Positions 1 through 8,119 of a stretch of 64,000 nt of DNA are shown here, piece by piece (position 1 is the stretch's first letter; every line of letters begins with the position of its first letter). Location: the NCBI GenBank assembly GCA_965214325.1, contig CBDCBG010000005.1, positions 1 to 64,000 of the forward strand, written 5' to 3'. This stretch comes from JAJEFO01 sp965214325 (lineage in GTDB: Bacteria; Pseudomonadota; Alphaproteobacteria; Rhodobacterales; Rhodobacteraceae). Below the pieces are notes generated by a model, which had not been told where the DNA came from, did not search any database, and saw only the letters and a list, made by a program, of their open reading frames with translations. The translations under genes and the position numbers were made by a program.

Positions 1-301
1 CGCGGGAGACCATGCGGGGCAGGCCGATGGCGTCCATGGCCGTCCGCACCGCCTGCACCGCCCCGTGGTGGCGGGAGCGGACCGGGTCCCCGAGAACGTC
101 GCCGGCCTCCGCGTACCGCTTTCCCGCGAGTGCGCCGCGCAGGAGCGGGATCGTGTGCGGCGGCAGGCGGGAGAGGTTGGCCAGGGTCCGCTTCTGCACC
201 CGGTTGTTGTGGTCGCGATAGCTCTGTCGGAGGAGGACGGAGGTGTAGGTCCTTCCGTTCTGGCGCGACTTGATGACGGCCACGTGCATGGATGAGGTCA
301 T
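1..301 (-). CDS. IS1634-family transposase, N-terminal part (truncated by window edge)
   Basis: This is the first 100 or so codons of a transposase matching the start of the gene at 29674. The start codon is the ATG at 301-299, which gives a protein beginning MTSSMHVAVIKSRQNGR. Whether it carries the same frameshift as the 29-kb copy cannot be seen, because that position is outside the window. Confidence 0.8.
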   Translation of the reverse strand, partial: MTSSMHVAVIKSRQNGRTYTSVLLRQSYRDHNNRVQKRTLANLSRLPPHTIPLLRGALAGKRYAEAGDVLGDPVRSRHHGAVQAVRTAMDAIGLPRMVSR

Positions 302-553
302 GGGGCTCCCCTCGTGCTAGTGCCTACCTTCCGTTGCCTTTCTGGACGAGCCTCGCTATATTGTCAAGTCAAAAGATCCACCACATTGGGACACGTCATG
401 GAAATGCAGCGCATGCCCGCCATCGGGTCGCAAGGTGCGCCGCATCCTGCTACTGCCTACACGTGACCATCCTGGAAGAGTCGGCCGGCCCGCAACCCAT
501 TGAACGAAAACGGCAAATTCCAAATCAGGACCGAAAATCGGCTAGAACTTCAG
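1..553 (-). mobile_element. IS1634-family element, one end only (runs off the window)
   Basis: These 553 bases repeat positions 29374-29926 with no difference noticed, including the terminal bases CTGAAGTTC read inward from 553. The copy at 27844-29926 shows where the element ends. The other end lies outside the window. Here the element abuts a group II intron fragment at 554, so it appears to have inserted into, or recombined within, that intron. Confidence 0.85.
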
Positions 554-862
554 CCTAAAATTCCGTACGTCCGGTTTTCCCGGGTACGGCTTCAAGCATC
601 GGGCACCGCAAAGTTGAGATAGGGCCTTCCGCATGCTGCAACAGGTTAAGGCTGACCCAGCCATACTCTGTCCGCCGCAGGCGTTTACCCTATCCGTAGG
701 CGACAGGCTGACGCCACTCTACATCGGTTTCTGAGCACCGACACCATGACGCCGGACTTGTAGCCACCCGAACCCAGAGGTCCTCGCTCAGAGTGGGTTG
801 TGTTGTCCCACCCATCGTCGCTTAATCGACCTCATCCGCCAGTGAAAGATACTCCGCGCCAT

Positions 863-2620
863 GGGTGCACGCCAATTTTTTGGGTCAGGCTGCGGCGATC
901 CGTTGAGCCTTCCAGAAAGCGAACTCTTCCCACCCTGAGTTTTCCCAGCAACTTTTCAGTGCCAGCAGTGCGTTCGCGCCCCGCTTCGACCATTTGCATC
1001 CCGACCTCTTGAAGCGGGTGACGACAATCTGCTTGCAGCTGCTCTCGATCTGGCCGCTTCCAATCTGCATGCCGCGCGCCCGGTATTCGTCGTAGCGCAT
1101 CCTCCCCTTGTTCGAATCGAAATAGTCAATGCACTTCGCCACCGCTTTCCCTCGACCGCGGTGCGGTCGCAGGTCCGCCATGACGCGGCCAACTTTCCCG
1201 TCCAGCAGCTGGGCCTTGATTCCCGCCAGGCGCGCCTTGCGCGCGAACTCGCATCCGACCAGCACCTTGAGGGCTTCGGATGCGTATTCGAGCGCGTGGA
1301 ACACATCCAGGATGCAGGTCTTCCGCATGCCTGCAAGCAGTTCGTCGGCCACGTTGGTGATCCAGGCCGCGCCGTCGGAGATGAGGACCACCTCCTTGGC
1401 ATTGCAGACGCCGTCCCGGCAAAGCTGCCGGTCAAGCCGGCCGGCGAACTCCGATGCCCGGCTGACGCCGCCGACCGAAGCGGCGCTGTCGATCAGGGCG
1501 CTCACCGTGTCGCTGCCCTCGTCCTTCGTCGGCTCGCCGGTCTTCGGGCTCGCGCCCTCGGCAGTGAAGGTGACAATCACCTTCGCCTCCCTGGTCTTCG
1601 CCGAGCCGTCCTCCTGCCTGCCCTTCACGCCCTCCGTCTCGCTCCGGCGCATCGGGACGCCGGTGCCGTCGGCCTCGACATAGACCCGGTCCGCGGCAGG
1701 CCCTCCCTCCTCGACGACATCCCGCTCAAACCGCTGCGCTTCCTCGCCGAGCTCCAGGGTCCATCGTCGCAGCGTCGTCGCGGGAACCTTCACCCCGGCC
1801 AGGTTGCGCAGCTTGCGGGACGCCTCCTCGAAGCTGTCCGAGACCACGGCGTCGGCCACGATGCTCGCCGCGCCAGGCGTGGCCGTCTGCCCCTCCAGCC
1901 CGAGGGCGCGGTCCAGGGGGAAGAAGCCGGAACCGCAGTCCCGGCAGCGGCAATACGTCCGCTCGACCTCCACGGGTCCCAGACGCGAGGCAAAGGACTT
2001 GCCGGCCTTCTGGTGCCGTTCCATCGGCTTGCCGCATTCCGGGCAGTCGGGCGTCGGAAGCTCCGCGTCGACCCGCTCAAGCAGCGACTTGTACATTGCA
2101 GCGCCGCTGGAATGCGTCACGTCCCGGATCGCGATCTCGATGCCGTCGAGGTCCGCGACCTCCTTGCCGCCCAGATCGCTCTCCAACTTCGGGGCCAGGT
2201 CCGCGAAGCCCGAATGCGCCGCCGCCTCGAACGCGGCCATGGATGACGCAGCCTGCCCGGCGGACGGAACGTCGCGGCTCCGGACTTCGCCGCCCTCAAG
2301 CCAGTACTCCGTGGAAACGCCGCCACTCTCGCAAACGATCCGGTGTTTCCCCGAACCCTTCCGGGCCAGATCCTTCAGGGATGCCGCCACATCCGGATCA
2401 TGGGACCCCGGCTCATTGTCACTGCCGCACATAAATCGTTTCTCCTGCTCTCCTCTTCCCGGTCACGCGGCGCCGACCGGTTGATCCGGTCATTGTCGGC
2501 CGCGCAGGGATCGAGCCCGGAAGAACATGGAAGCAGGAAAGCTTCAACCCTCCGCGCGACCCGCCGAACTCTCGCAAGGAAGAAAGGAATCAGGTCAACC
2601 CCAAAAATTGGCGTGCACCC
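863..2620 (-). mobile_element. ISKra4-family insertion sequence with 9-bp target duplication
   Basis: The 1758-bp element has ends that mirror each other: GGGTGCACGCCAATTTTT from 863 and the same read inward from 2620. It is flanked by CCGCGCCAT at 854-862 and 2621-2629. The second intron copy carries the empty site, with one CCGCGCCAT at 41639-41647, so the insertion boundaries are certain to the base. It encodes one transposase. Confidence 0.95.
885..2432 (-). CDS. ISKra4-family transposase
   Basis: The 515-aa protein is intact and fills the IS. It has a CPECGKPM zinc-finger-like segment with further CxC and CxxC pairs about one quarter of the way in. The DDE-type catalytic region shows VEADGTGVPM, LISDGAAWI and the family signature GSGQIESSCK near the C-terminus. 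This arrangement matches ISKra4 transposases. It probably catalysed its own insertion into the intron. Nothing suggests loss of function. Confidence 0.9.
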   Translation of the reverse strand: MCGSDNEPGSHDPDVAASLKDLARKGSGKHRIVCESGGVSTEYWLEGGEVRSRDVPSAGQAASSMAAFEAAAHSGFADLAPKLESDLGGKEVADLDGIEIAIRDVTHSSGAAMYKSLLERVDAELPTPDCPECGKPMERHQKAGKSFASRLGPVEVERTYCRCRDCGSGFFPLDRALGLEGQTATPGAASIVADAVVSDSFEEASRKLRNLAGVKVPATTLRRWTLELGEEAQRFERDVVEEGGPAADRVYVEADGTGVPMRRSETEGVKGRQEDGSAKTREAKVIVTFTAEGASPKTGEPTKDEGSDTVSALIDSAASVGGVSRASEFAGRLDRQLCRDGVCNAKEVVLISDGAAWITNVADELLAGMRKTCILDVFHALEYASEALKVLVGCEFARKARLAGIKAQLLDGKVGRVMADLRPHRGRGKAVAKCIDYFDSNKGRMRYDEYRARGMQIGSGQIESSCKQIVVTRFKRSGCKWSKRGANALLALKSCWENSGWEEFAFWKAQRIAAA

Positions 2621-3135
2621 CCGCGCCATTTCCCGTTTGCGGTTATAGGTTTGGTCTTTGACATTCATGGGTCATCCTGTCTGTTCCTTTCACCTTCCGA
2701 TCTTTCACCGCTGAACTTTCCCGAATTGCCGCCGTCTATACGTCGGGGGACCCAATGCGTGCTTTCCTCAGTTCTTCCGCATCGGTTCTAGCCATCAGGT
2801 AGAAAGGAAACCCTTGGCGTCCCCATTTGCCCCACAAATCAGCTTCATGTGGGAGTCCCATTTCGTCGCTTCAAACAATCGTTCGCTTTCGCTACGGTCC
2901 TCCGGTTTGCTCGCCACCCTGGCTGACCAGACCAGGTCAATAGACTGGCCTACGGTGACTTTGTACTTCCCAGCTCGCTGTGCACAGATCTCTCTGCGTT
3001 CAGTGGGATATGCTACGGCGCCAAACTGAGAATTGCGCCGACAGGACTTTCACCTGCGAGTTCAACAGCTAGATTCGCTGCACCCTTCCTGCGGGACTCT
3101 CACCCGCTGCACTCGCACCAGTTAGCCTGGCGCAC

Positions 3136-3154
3136 CCTATGTTGAGTTAGGGCC
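3136..3154 (-). repeat. Tn3-type terminal repeat, outer 19 nt, interrupted by the intron
   Basis: On the minus strand this reads GGCCCTAACTCAACATAGG and then passes straight into the intron start at 3135. It is the outer half of a 38-bp Tn3-like terminal repeat of the type at 16425 and 3405. The inner half was lost with the intron's 3' end. Confidence 0.7.
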
Positions 3155-3228
3155 GACTTGAGGTCCAGGTCGATGTCCTCGATGCGGACCTCGCCGAGTT
3201 CCAGCTGCGGATTGATTGCCTCTCTCAT
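3155..3228 (-). pseudogene. Transposase N-terminal stub (ISNCY-like)
   Basis: About 25 codons starting MREAINPQLELGEVRIEDID remain. This opening is typical of a class of ISNCY transposases (MREx..PQLxLGEVxIExIxLD). The reading stops being meaningful at the Tn3-type repeat that begins at 3154, so a Tn3-type element seems to have entered this transposase gene. The assignment rests on the N-terminal motif only. Confidence 0.5.
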
Positions 3229-3367
3229 GCCTGCCTCGCGAAGAATTGCCGGAATCAACCGGAATTGCGCAAAAAGGCCAGGAAAACGGCACCTCCGGCC
3301 CGGTCTTCGAACCGGAGAATTCCAGATTCCTTGCATGGAGTCAATAGCTTGAGGATTTTCGGGCAGG

Positions 3368-3405
3368 CACTATGTCGCCTCATGTACCTTTGTTCCGATA
3401 GGGCC
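3368..3405 (-). repeat. Tn3-type 38-bp terminal repeat
   Basis: Read on the minus strand from 3405, the outer half is GGCCCTATCGGAACAAAGG and the inner half TACATGAGGCGACATAG. The inner half is the same as the one rebuilt at 39349-39366. The outer end lies 16 bp past the eryC stop, so a Tn3-type element landed directly behind the polyol operon. Confidence 0.7.
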
Positions 3406-3421
3406 CGGTAACCGGCTTCCC

Positions 3422-4351
3422 TCAACTCAGATCCTCCGCACCCGTGGCGATGTAGGGCGCCCAAAAAGCGATGGATTCGGCTATCCCGGGGAGCACTTCG
3501 CGATCACTTGGCTCGCGTTCCTTGAAACTCAGTTCCAGGCAGATCTCGTTGTCCGCGCCGCCGCCCTCGCGGAGGGCGGCGATCAACGGCTCGGGCTGGA
3601 TCAGCCCCTTGGCGTTGAATTCCGCCGTGAAGGGGCGGTGTCCCCCCTTGTCCATCAGGCTCTGCTTGACGTGAATGATCGGCGAGTGTCGCGGTACAGC
3701 TCGCGCCCAGGCATAGGGGTCATGGTCGTGCCGGTCCGGACTGCCGACATCGCCGTGATCCAAGTCTGCCATCATCCACATCGGCACCGCCATTTCCACA
3801 GCGCTCAACCGTGCCTGGAGTCCAAGGCAATCCGCGATGGTCGCTCCAAATTCGCGGCCAATGCTCATTGGTTCCCAAAAGACGAAATCAAGACCTGCAG
3901 CCTTCGCGTGTTCGGCCGTCTCGGCCCAACAGTCAATCGCGATCCGGACCAGTTCCTCACGCCGTTCAGGGTCGTCGTAGTCACGATAGGTGAAGATTGC
4001 GAATTGCGTGCCGACCGACCTGCCGCCCAGATCTCCGATGATTTCCGCAAATGTCCTGAACCAGTCGACATAGTAGCGCCGCACATCGGCATCGGGATGC
4101 CCGAAATGGTTAAGCCGGCCGTAGGGTCCGGTCATGCCGCTCGTCACCCTCACGCCGGTCCGCTGGAGCGCCTTGTCCATGTCCCGGGTCAATCGACGGA
4201 TCACCGGCGCCGGCCAGCCTGGATTGATGAACTCGTGCGTCAGCTGAAGATCGCGGATCCGGAAATCGTGGGCAACGGTGCGGACCAGGTCTTCGGGTTC
4301 AGCGAAACGGTTCACGAGCGGGTTTGTGTTCAGCGAGAGGGTAAACGGCAT
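3422..4351 (-). CDS. eryC: EryC-like sugar-phosphate isomerase/epimerase (TIM barrel)
   Basis: The 309-aa protein belongs to the xylose-isomerase-like/AP endonuclease family 2 TIM barrel. It opens MPFTLSLNTNPLVNRFAEP and contains LTHEFINPGWPAPVI, TYRDYDDPE, FWEPMSIGREF and ADLDHGDV. These conserved acidic and His positions fit metal binding in such epimerases. In erythritol catabolism EryC interconverts erythrulose phosphates. A strong GGGAGG lies six bases before the ATG at 4351, inside the end of the preceding gene, so the start overlaps it by 22 nt. It is the last operon gene. Canonical downstream partners (tpiB- and rpiB-type isomerases) are absent because mobile DNA begins within 20 bp of the stop. 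Confidence 0.8.
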   Translation of the reverse strand: MPFTLSLNTNPLVNRFAEPEDLVRTVAHDFRIRDLQLTHEFINPGWPAPVIRRLTRDMDKALQRTGVRVTSGMTGPYGRLNHFGHPDADVRRYYVDWFRTFAEIIGDLGGRSVGTQFAIFTYRDYDDPERREELVRIAIDCWAETAEHAKAAGLDFVFWEPMSIGREFGATIADCLGLQARLSAVEMAVPMWMMADLDHGDVGSPDRHDHDPYAWARAVPRHSPIIHVKQSLMDKGGHRPFTAEFNAKGLIQPEPLIAALREGGGADNEICLELSFKEREPSDREVLPGIAESIAFWAPYIATGAEDLS

Positions 4352-4893
4352 GACTTGGCCTCCCAGCGCGAATTTCCCGGGATGACGAAATCGGGCCGTC
4401 CGGTTTCCGGGTGGAGTCGGCCGCGCTCACGCGCGGCAAGCTGCGCTCCGGGCCGCACAAGGGGTGCGAGGCGCAGGTAGAACCCGGCAAGCCATTCCGT
4501 CAGGATCTCTTCCGCCTCCTGCTGCAACGCATGCGCCAGCGTGTTCATGCAATGCAGGTGGACGACGACACGATGGTCGAACACGGCATTGAGGCTCGTC
4601 TCGATCGATGAGCGAAGGCCGCTTCCCCTGGGCACGAAACCCTGCGACCGGCCGGCATCGACACCCAGGTCCTCGCGACACTCGCGCTTCGCCTCCAGAT
4701 CAATGGCGACAGGAATGTCCCTTGTCTCGGCCTCGGCTGGCAGCGTGCCTGAGGCCTTGATCCATATTGCACCGCCATCATTGAACGTACCGTTTTCGCC
4801 CGCCTTCCGGGTCAGGAGCGGATCTGAATCGATGCCGGCCGGGAATCCGGCGAGTTCGCCAAGCTCATCCGGAGGTGCCGGCACCGCGCTCAT
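4330..4893 (-). pseudogene. Class II aldolase/adducin-type protein, C-terminally truncated
   Basis: The 187-aa product shows the N-terminal half of the class II aldolase fold: IDSDPLLTRKAGENGTF, AIWIKASGT, LRSSIETSLNAVF, and the zinc-ligand-like VHLHCMNTLAHA. It ends at FVIPGNSRW, just where relatives continue into their next catalytic block (LGNHGLVVG-like), and then runs eight out-of-family codons to a stop. The ATG at 4893 follows eryB by about ten bases. Truncation looks like a deletion that fused it to the eryC leader. It is probably inactive, though a short functional form cannot be excluded. Confidence 0.6.
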
Positions 4894-4903
4894 GGCAGTT
4901 CTC

Positions 4904-6409
4904 TCACGTGATCGGGGCCAAAGTGGCATCGAACCATTCGGCAAAGTCAGCCTGCTCGTCCTTCGTCATGTGAAGACATTCCTTCGTCCGGCGGCAAAGA
5001 ATGTCCTCCGCGGTCCGCGCCCATTCGGTCTGGACAAGGTAGCGAGCCTCGGCTTCGTAGAGATGGCCCCCAAAATGACGGCCGAGGTCCGCCAACGATG
5101 CCGCATTGTCCACAACCCGCTCGGTGCGCGCGCCGTAGAGCCGCCCATAGTGGTTGCGAATTGCACGTGGCAACCACGGGTATTCCGACTTCAGCCTTTC
5201 GCTGAAGGAAACATAATCCGAGTCAGCCATCTCTCCGCCCGGAAGCGAAGCGTCACGTGTCCAGTCGCTCCCCATCTCCGGGAAGAACCTCGCAAGCATG
5301 TGCATGCTTCGTTCGGCAAGCCCGCGGAACGTGGTGATCTTGCCGCCGAAAATGCTCAGAAGCGGCGCGCCGCCCGCCTCGTCGAGGTCGAAGACATAGT
5401 CGCGTGTCACGGCGGTGGGATTGCCCTTGCCGTCGTCGAAGAGCGGTCGGACGCCCGAATAGGTCGCCAGCACTTCCTCTCGCCGGAGCTTTTCCTTGAA
5501 GTAGCGGTTCACGACCTCGATCAGGTAGGCAATTTCCTCCTCGGTGCATGCGGCATCCTCGACACGGCCTTCGTAGGCGATGTCCGTCGTGCCGATGAGC
5601 GCCTTGCCGTCTTCATATGGGTTCACGAAGACGATCCGTCGATCCCTGTTCTGGACAAGATAGGCTTGCGGTCCTTGCCAGAACTTGTGCGTGATGATGT
5701 GGCTGCCCTTCACGAGCCGCACGCTTCTTCGCGACGTCGCGCCCGCGACACGGGTCGCGACGTCGCTTACCCAGGGGCCGGCGGCATTGACCAGGACCCT
5801 TGCCCGGATGTCGCGCGCCTCGTTGGCTGTCCTGTCCCTGACGGTCACGGTCCAGAAATCATGTCCACGCTGCGCCTTTTGAGCGGCATGCCGGGTCAGC
5901 ACCGTCGCCCCCCGTTCCGCTGCATCAAGCGCGTTCAGCACGACGAGGCGTGCGTCATCCACCCAGCAATCGGAATACTCGAAGCCCTTCGTGTACTCGT
6001 CGAGCAGCGGCGCTCCCTCCAGGTCGCGCCGAAGGTCGAGGGTCCGGGTGCCCGGAAGTCTCTTTCGCCCGCCGAGATGGTCATAGAGGAAAAGCCCCGA
6101 CCGGATCAGCCAGGCGGGGCGGTCCACCGGACTGTGCGGAAGCACGAAACGCATCGGCCAGATGATATGGGGCGCGGCGTTCAGCAAGACCTCGCGTTCG
6201 ATCAACGCCTCCCGGACGAGCCGGAACTCCCGGAATTCGAGATATCGCAGTCCGCCATGCACCAGTTTGCCCGAGCGCGACGAGGTGCCCTGGGCCAGAT
6301 CGTCCCTTTCGCAGAGCACGACCGACAGCCCGCGACCTGCGGCATCTCGTGCTATGCCCGCACCGTTGATGCCGCCGCCGATGATGCAGAGGTCGACCGA
6401 TGCGTTCAA
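4904..6409 (-). CDS. eryB: FAD-dependent polyol-phosphate dehydrogenase (EryB/GlpD family)
   Basis: The 501-aa flavoprotein has the Rossmann FAD site DLCIIGGGINGAGIARDAAG at the N-terminus, then SSRSGKLVHGGLRYLE, LVNAAGPWVSDVA and LLSIFGGKITTFRGLAE, all hallmarks of GlpD-type dehydrogenases. In an ery context it should oxidise erythritol phosphate to erythrulose phosphate at the membrane, passing electrons to quinone. The start is a TTG at 6409, whose TTGA overlaps the previous gene's stop by three bases. A longer upstream reading in this frame is only the shadow of the aldolase gene. Length matches EryB (about 500 aa). Confidence 0.8.
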   Translation of the reverse strand: MNASVDLCIIGGGINGAGIARDAAGRGLSVVLCERDDLAQGTSSRSGKLVHGGLRYLEFREFRLVREALIEREVLLNAAPHIIWPMRFVLPHSPVDRPAWLIRSGLFLYDHLGGRKRLPGTRTLDLRRDLEGAPLLDEYTKGFEYSDCWVDDARLVVLNALDAAERGATVLTRHAAQKAQRGHDFWTVTVRDRTANEARDIRARVLVNAAGPWVSDVATRVAGATSRRSVRLVKGSHIITHKFWQGPQAYLVQNRDRRIVFVNPYEDGKALIGTTDIAYEGRVEDAACTEEEIAYLIEVVNRYFKEKLRREEVLATYSGVRPLFDDGKGNPTAVTRDYVFDLDEAGGAPLLSIFGGKITTFRGLAERSMHMLARFFPEMGSDWTRDASLPGGEMADSDYVSFSERLKSEYPWLPRAIRNHYGRLYGARTERVVDNAASLADLGRHFGGHLYEAEARYLVQTEWARTAEDILCRRTKECLHMTKDEQADFAEWFDATLAPIT

Positions 6410-7068
6410 TCCGCCACCTCTCGCGACTCGACGCCATAGGTCTCGAAGCCGCGCGCGGTCTCCGCAACCTGGGCAGGGGTCAGTACATGGCCACTTCCGA
6501 TGGCGAGCGCATGGTAGTGCTGGTGCGCCAGCGCCTCCAGCTCGCCGGCGAGCCAGATCGCGCGGAACAGGTGCGTCCCGACCACGACCATGCCATGATT
6601 GGCCATGAGGCAAGCGTTCCGTCCCTCCATCGCCTCGATGACATTGGCGCTGAGTTCCGCAGTTCCGTAGCGCGCGTATTCCGCCACGCGAATCTCGGGG
6701 CCGCCAAAGGCCGCAATCATGTAGTGGATCGCCGGGATTGACCTTCGGGCCACGGCCAGGACGGTGCACCAGGGGGCATGCGTGTGCACCACCGCGCCTA
6801 TGTCCTCCCTGGTGCGCAGGATGTCGCGGTGGAACCTCCACTCCGTCGAGGGCGCGTTCGGTCCATCCCAACTGCCGGCTTCGTCGTCGAGCGCCATCCG
6901 CGCAATCATCTCCGGCCGGAGCACGTCATATCCGACCGCGGTCGGCGTGATGAGCATGTCTCCACGCGTTCGGACCGAGATGTTTCCCGAGGTGCCCCGG
7001 ATCATCCCGTCGGCTACAAGCGACTTGCAGGCGGAGACCATCCCGCTTCTCAGGTCCGATTCCTTCAT
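6406..7068 (-). CDS. Class II aldolase (L-fuculose-phosphate aldolase-like)
   Basis: The 220-aa protein has the class II aldolase pattern MIRGTSGNISVRT, VVHTHAPWCTVLA (zinc ligands HxH) and CLMANHGMVVVGTHL (third His region). The ATG at 7068 lies ten bases past the previous stop and follows GAGGTCAGGA. Such enzymes cleave phosphorylated ketoses or act as epimerases on C4-C5 sugar phosphates. This intact enzyme and the truncated one at 4330 are not near-identical, so they are two different family members, not a recent duplication. Its exact substrate in the polyol route is not evident. Confidence 0.75.
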   Translation of the reverse strand: MKESDLRSGMVSACKSLVADGMIRGTSGNISVRTRGDMLITPTAVGYDVLRPEMIARMALDDEAGSWDGPNAPSTEWRFHRDILRTREDIGAVVHTHAPWCTVLAVARRSIPAIHYMIAAFGGPEIRVAEYARYGTAELSANVIEAMEGRNACLMANHGMVVVGTHLFRAIWLAGELEALAHQHYHALAIGSGHVLTPAQVAETARGFETYGVESREVAD

Positions 7069-7078
7069 TGTCCTGACC

Positions 7079-8119
7079 TCAGCACGGGTTGCACGGCGGC
7101 TCGCCGGCGAGATAGCGGCGAACTTCTTCGGCCGCCTGTTCCGCTGCACGGGTGACGGTACGCACCGAGGCACCCGCAACATGCGGTGTCAGCGTGACAT
7201 TCGGCAACCCGAGCAGGGGCCAGTCCGAGGCCACCGGCTCGACACCGAAGGTATCGAGCATCGCGGAGCCGAGGCCACCCTCCGTCAGCGCCATGTAGAG
7301 TGAATCGTAGTCACAGAGCGGCCCTCGCGCCGTGTTCACGAAGAGAGCGCCATCCTTCATTCGTGCGAAGGCCTCGGCATTCATCATGCCGCACGTTTCA
7401 TCAGTCACCCTGGCGTGAAGCGTCACGACATCGCTCTCTGCCAGGAGCCGGTGGAACGAGGCCAGTTCAATGCCTGCCGCTGCATCTTTCGGATCAAGCT
7501 GGACATAGGGATCGTGTACCAGAATGCGGCAGCCAAAGGCACGAAGGAGCCGGACGACCCTGGTGCCGATGTTTCCGTAACCGATCACGCCCACGGTCAT
7601 TTCGCTCAACTCGCGGCCCGTTGCATCGGCACGGTAGAGGTCCCCGCGCCATGTGCCGGCGCGCAGCGCCTCGTGACCCTCACGGATCTTGCGCGTCTCG
7701 GCAAGGATCGCGCCGATCGTGAATTCCGCGACTGCGGTCGCATTCCGTCCCGGCGCATTGACGACCAGGACGCCGTGATCCCGGGCGGCCTCCATGTCGA
7801 TGTTCACCGGTCCGCCTCTGGAGACGGCGACCAGCTCAAGTTCCGGAAGACGTTCGAGCATCCCCCGGCTCATCGGGGCGAGATGGGTGACAAGGACCTT
7901 GGCCGAGCCGACGAATTCGACGACGTCATCGGCGGTGCCAAGATACTCCTTCAGCCCGTCCATGCCCGGACTGGCATAGCCGTGCTCCATCGGGACGTCC
8001 GGCCAGTCGTCCTTTCTGGTTCGCGTAACCACCCTCTCGCCGCAGGCGTCCAGGACCCTTTCCTCGAAGACTTCAGGGAGCATGAAGTGGTCGCCGATGA
8101 TCGCGATCTCGCTAGCCAT
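7079..8119 (-). CDS. D-2-hydroxyacid dehydrogenase (NAD-binding, PGDH-like)
   Basis: The 346-aa protein carries the NAD-binding motif VGVIGYGNIGTRV, the substrate/cofactor segments AVSRGGPVNID and VNTARGPLCDYDSL, and the catalytic-His segment LPNVTLTPHVAGAS. These are standard for D-isomer 2-hydroxyacid dehydrogenases. Its start overlaps the kinase stop by eight bases, so it is translationally coupled to eryA. It is not part of the classic eryABCD set and may process a C4 acid side product (erythronate-type). That role is inference. Confidence 0.75.
   Translation of the reverse strand: MASEIAIIGDHFMLPEVFEERVLDACGERVVTRTRKDDWPDVPMEHGYASPGMDGLKEYLGTADDVVEFVGSAKVLVTHLAPMSRGMLERLPELELVAVSRGGPVNIDMEAARDHGVLVVNAPGRNATAVAEFTIGAILAETRKIREGHEALRAGTWRGDLYRADATGRELSEMTVGVIGYGNIGTRVVRLLRAFGCRILVHDPYVQLDPKDAAAGIELASFHRLLAESDVVTLHARVTDETCGMMNAEAFARMKDGALFVNTARGPLCDYDSLYMALTEGGLGSAMLDTFGVEPVASDWPLLGLPNVTLTPHVAGASVRTVTRAAEQAAEEVRRYLAGEPPCNPC

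Larger units (their letters stand above)
554..3135 (-). mobile_element. Group II intron, 5' fragment (domains I-III region), split by an IS
   Basis: The sequence is collinear with 41339-42153, the 5' part of the intron at 39367-42153: 554-862 matches 41339-41647, and 2621-3135 matches 41639-42153. Its 5' end, read on the minus strand from 3135, is GTGCGCC, the usual group II start. The reverse-transcriptase gene and the 3' domains are missing because the copy is cut at 554 by the IS1634-type element. An ISKra4-type element occupies 863-2620. The intron therefore cannot splice or move by itself. The short ORF at 2814-3029 is structural intron RNA, not a gene. Confidence 0.85.

Noticed and set aside
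1161..2246. 361-aa plus-strand ORF in the ISKra4 element
   Set aside because: It is antisense to the transposase, with no recognisable domain.
2814..3029. 71-aa ORF repeated at 41832-42047
   Set aside because: It lies inside the structural RNA part of both group II intron copies, antisense to the intron, and has no ribosome site.
6410..6871. Long N-terminal extension of the FAD dehydrogenase frame
   Set aside because: It is the shadow of the class II aldolase gene; the TTG at 6409 directly precedes the FAD-binding motif.
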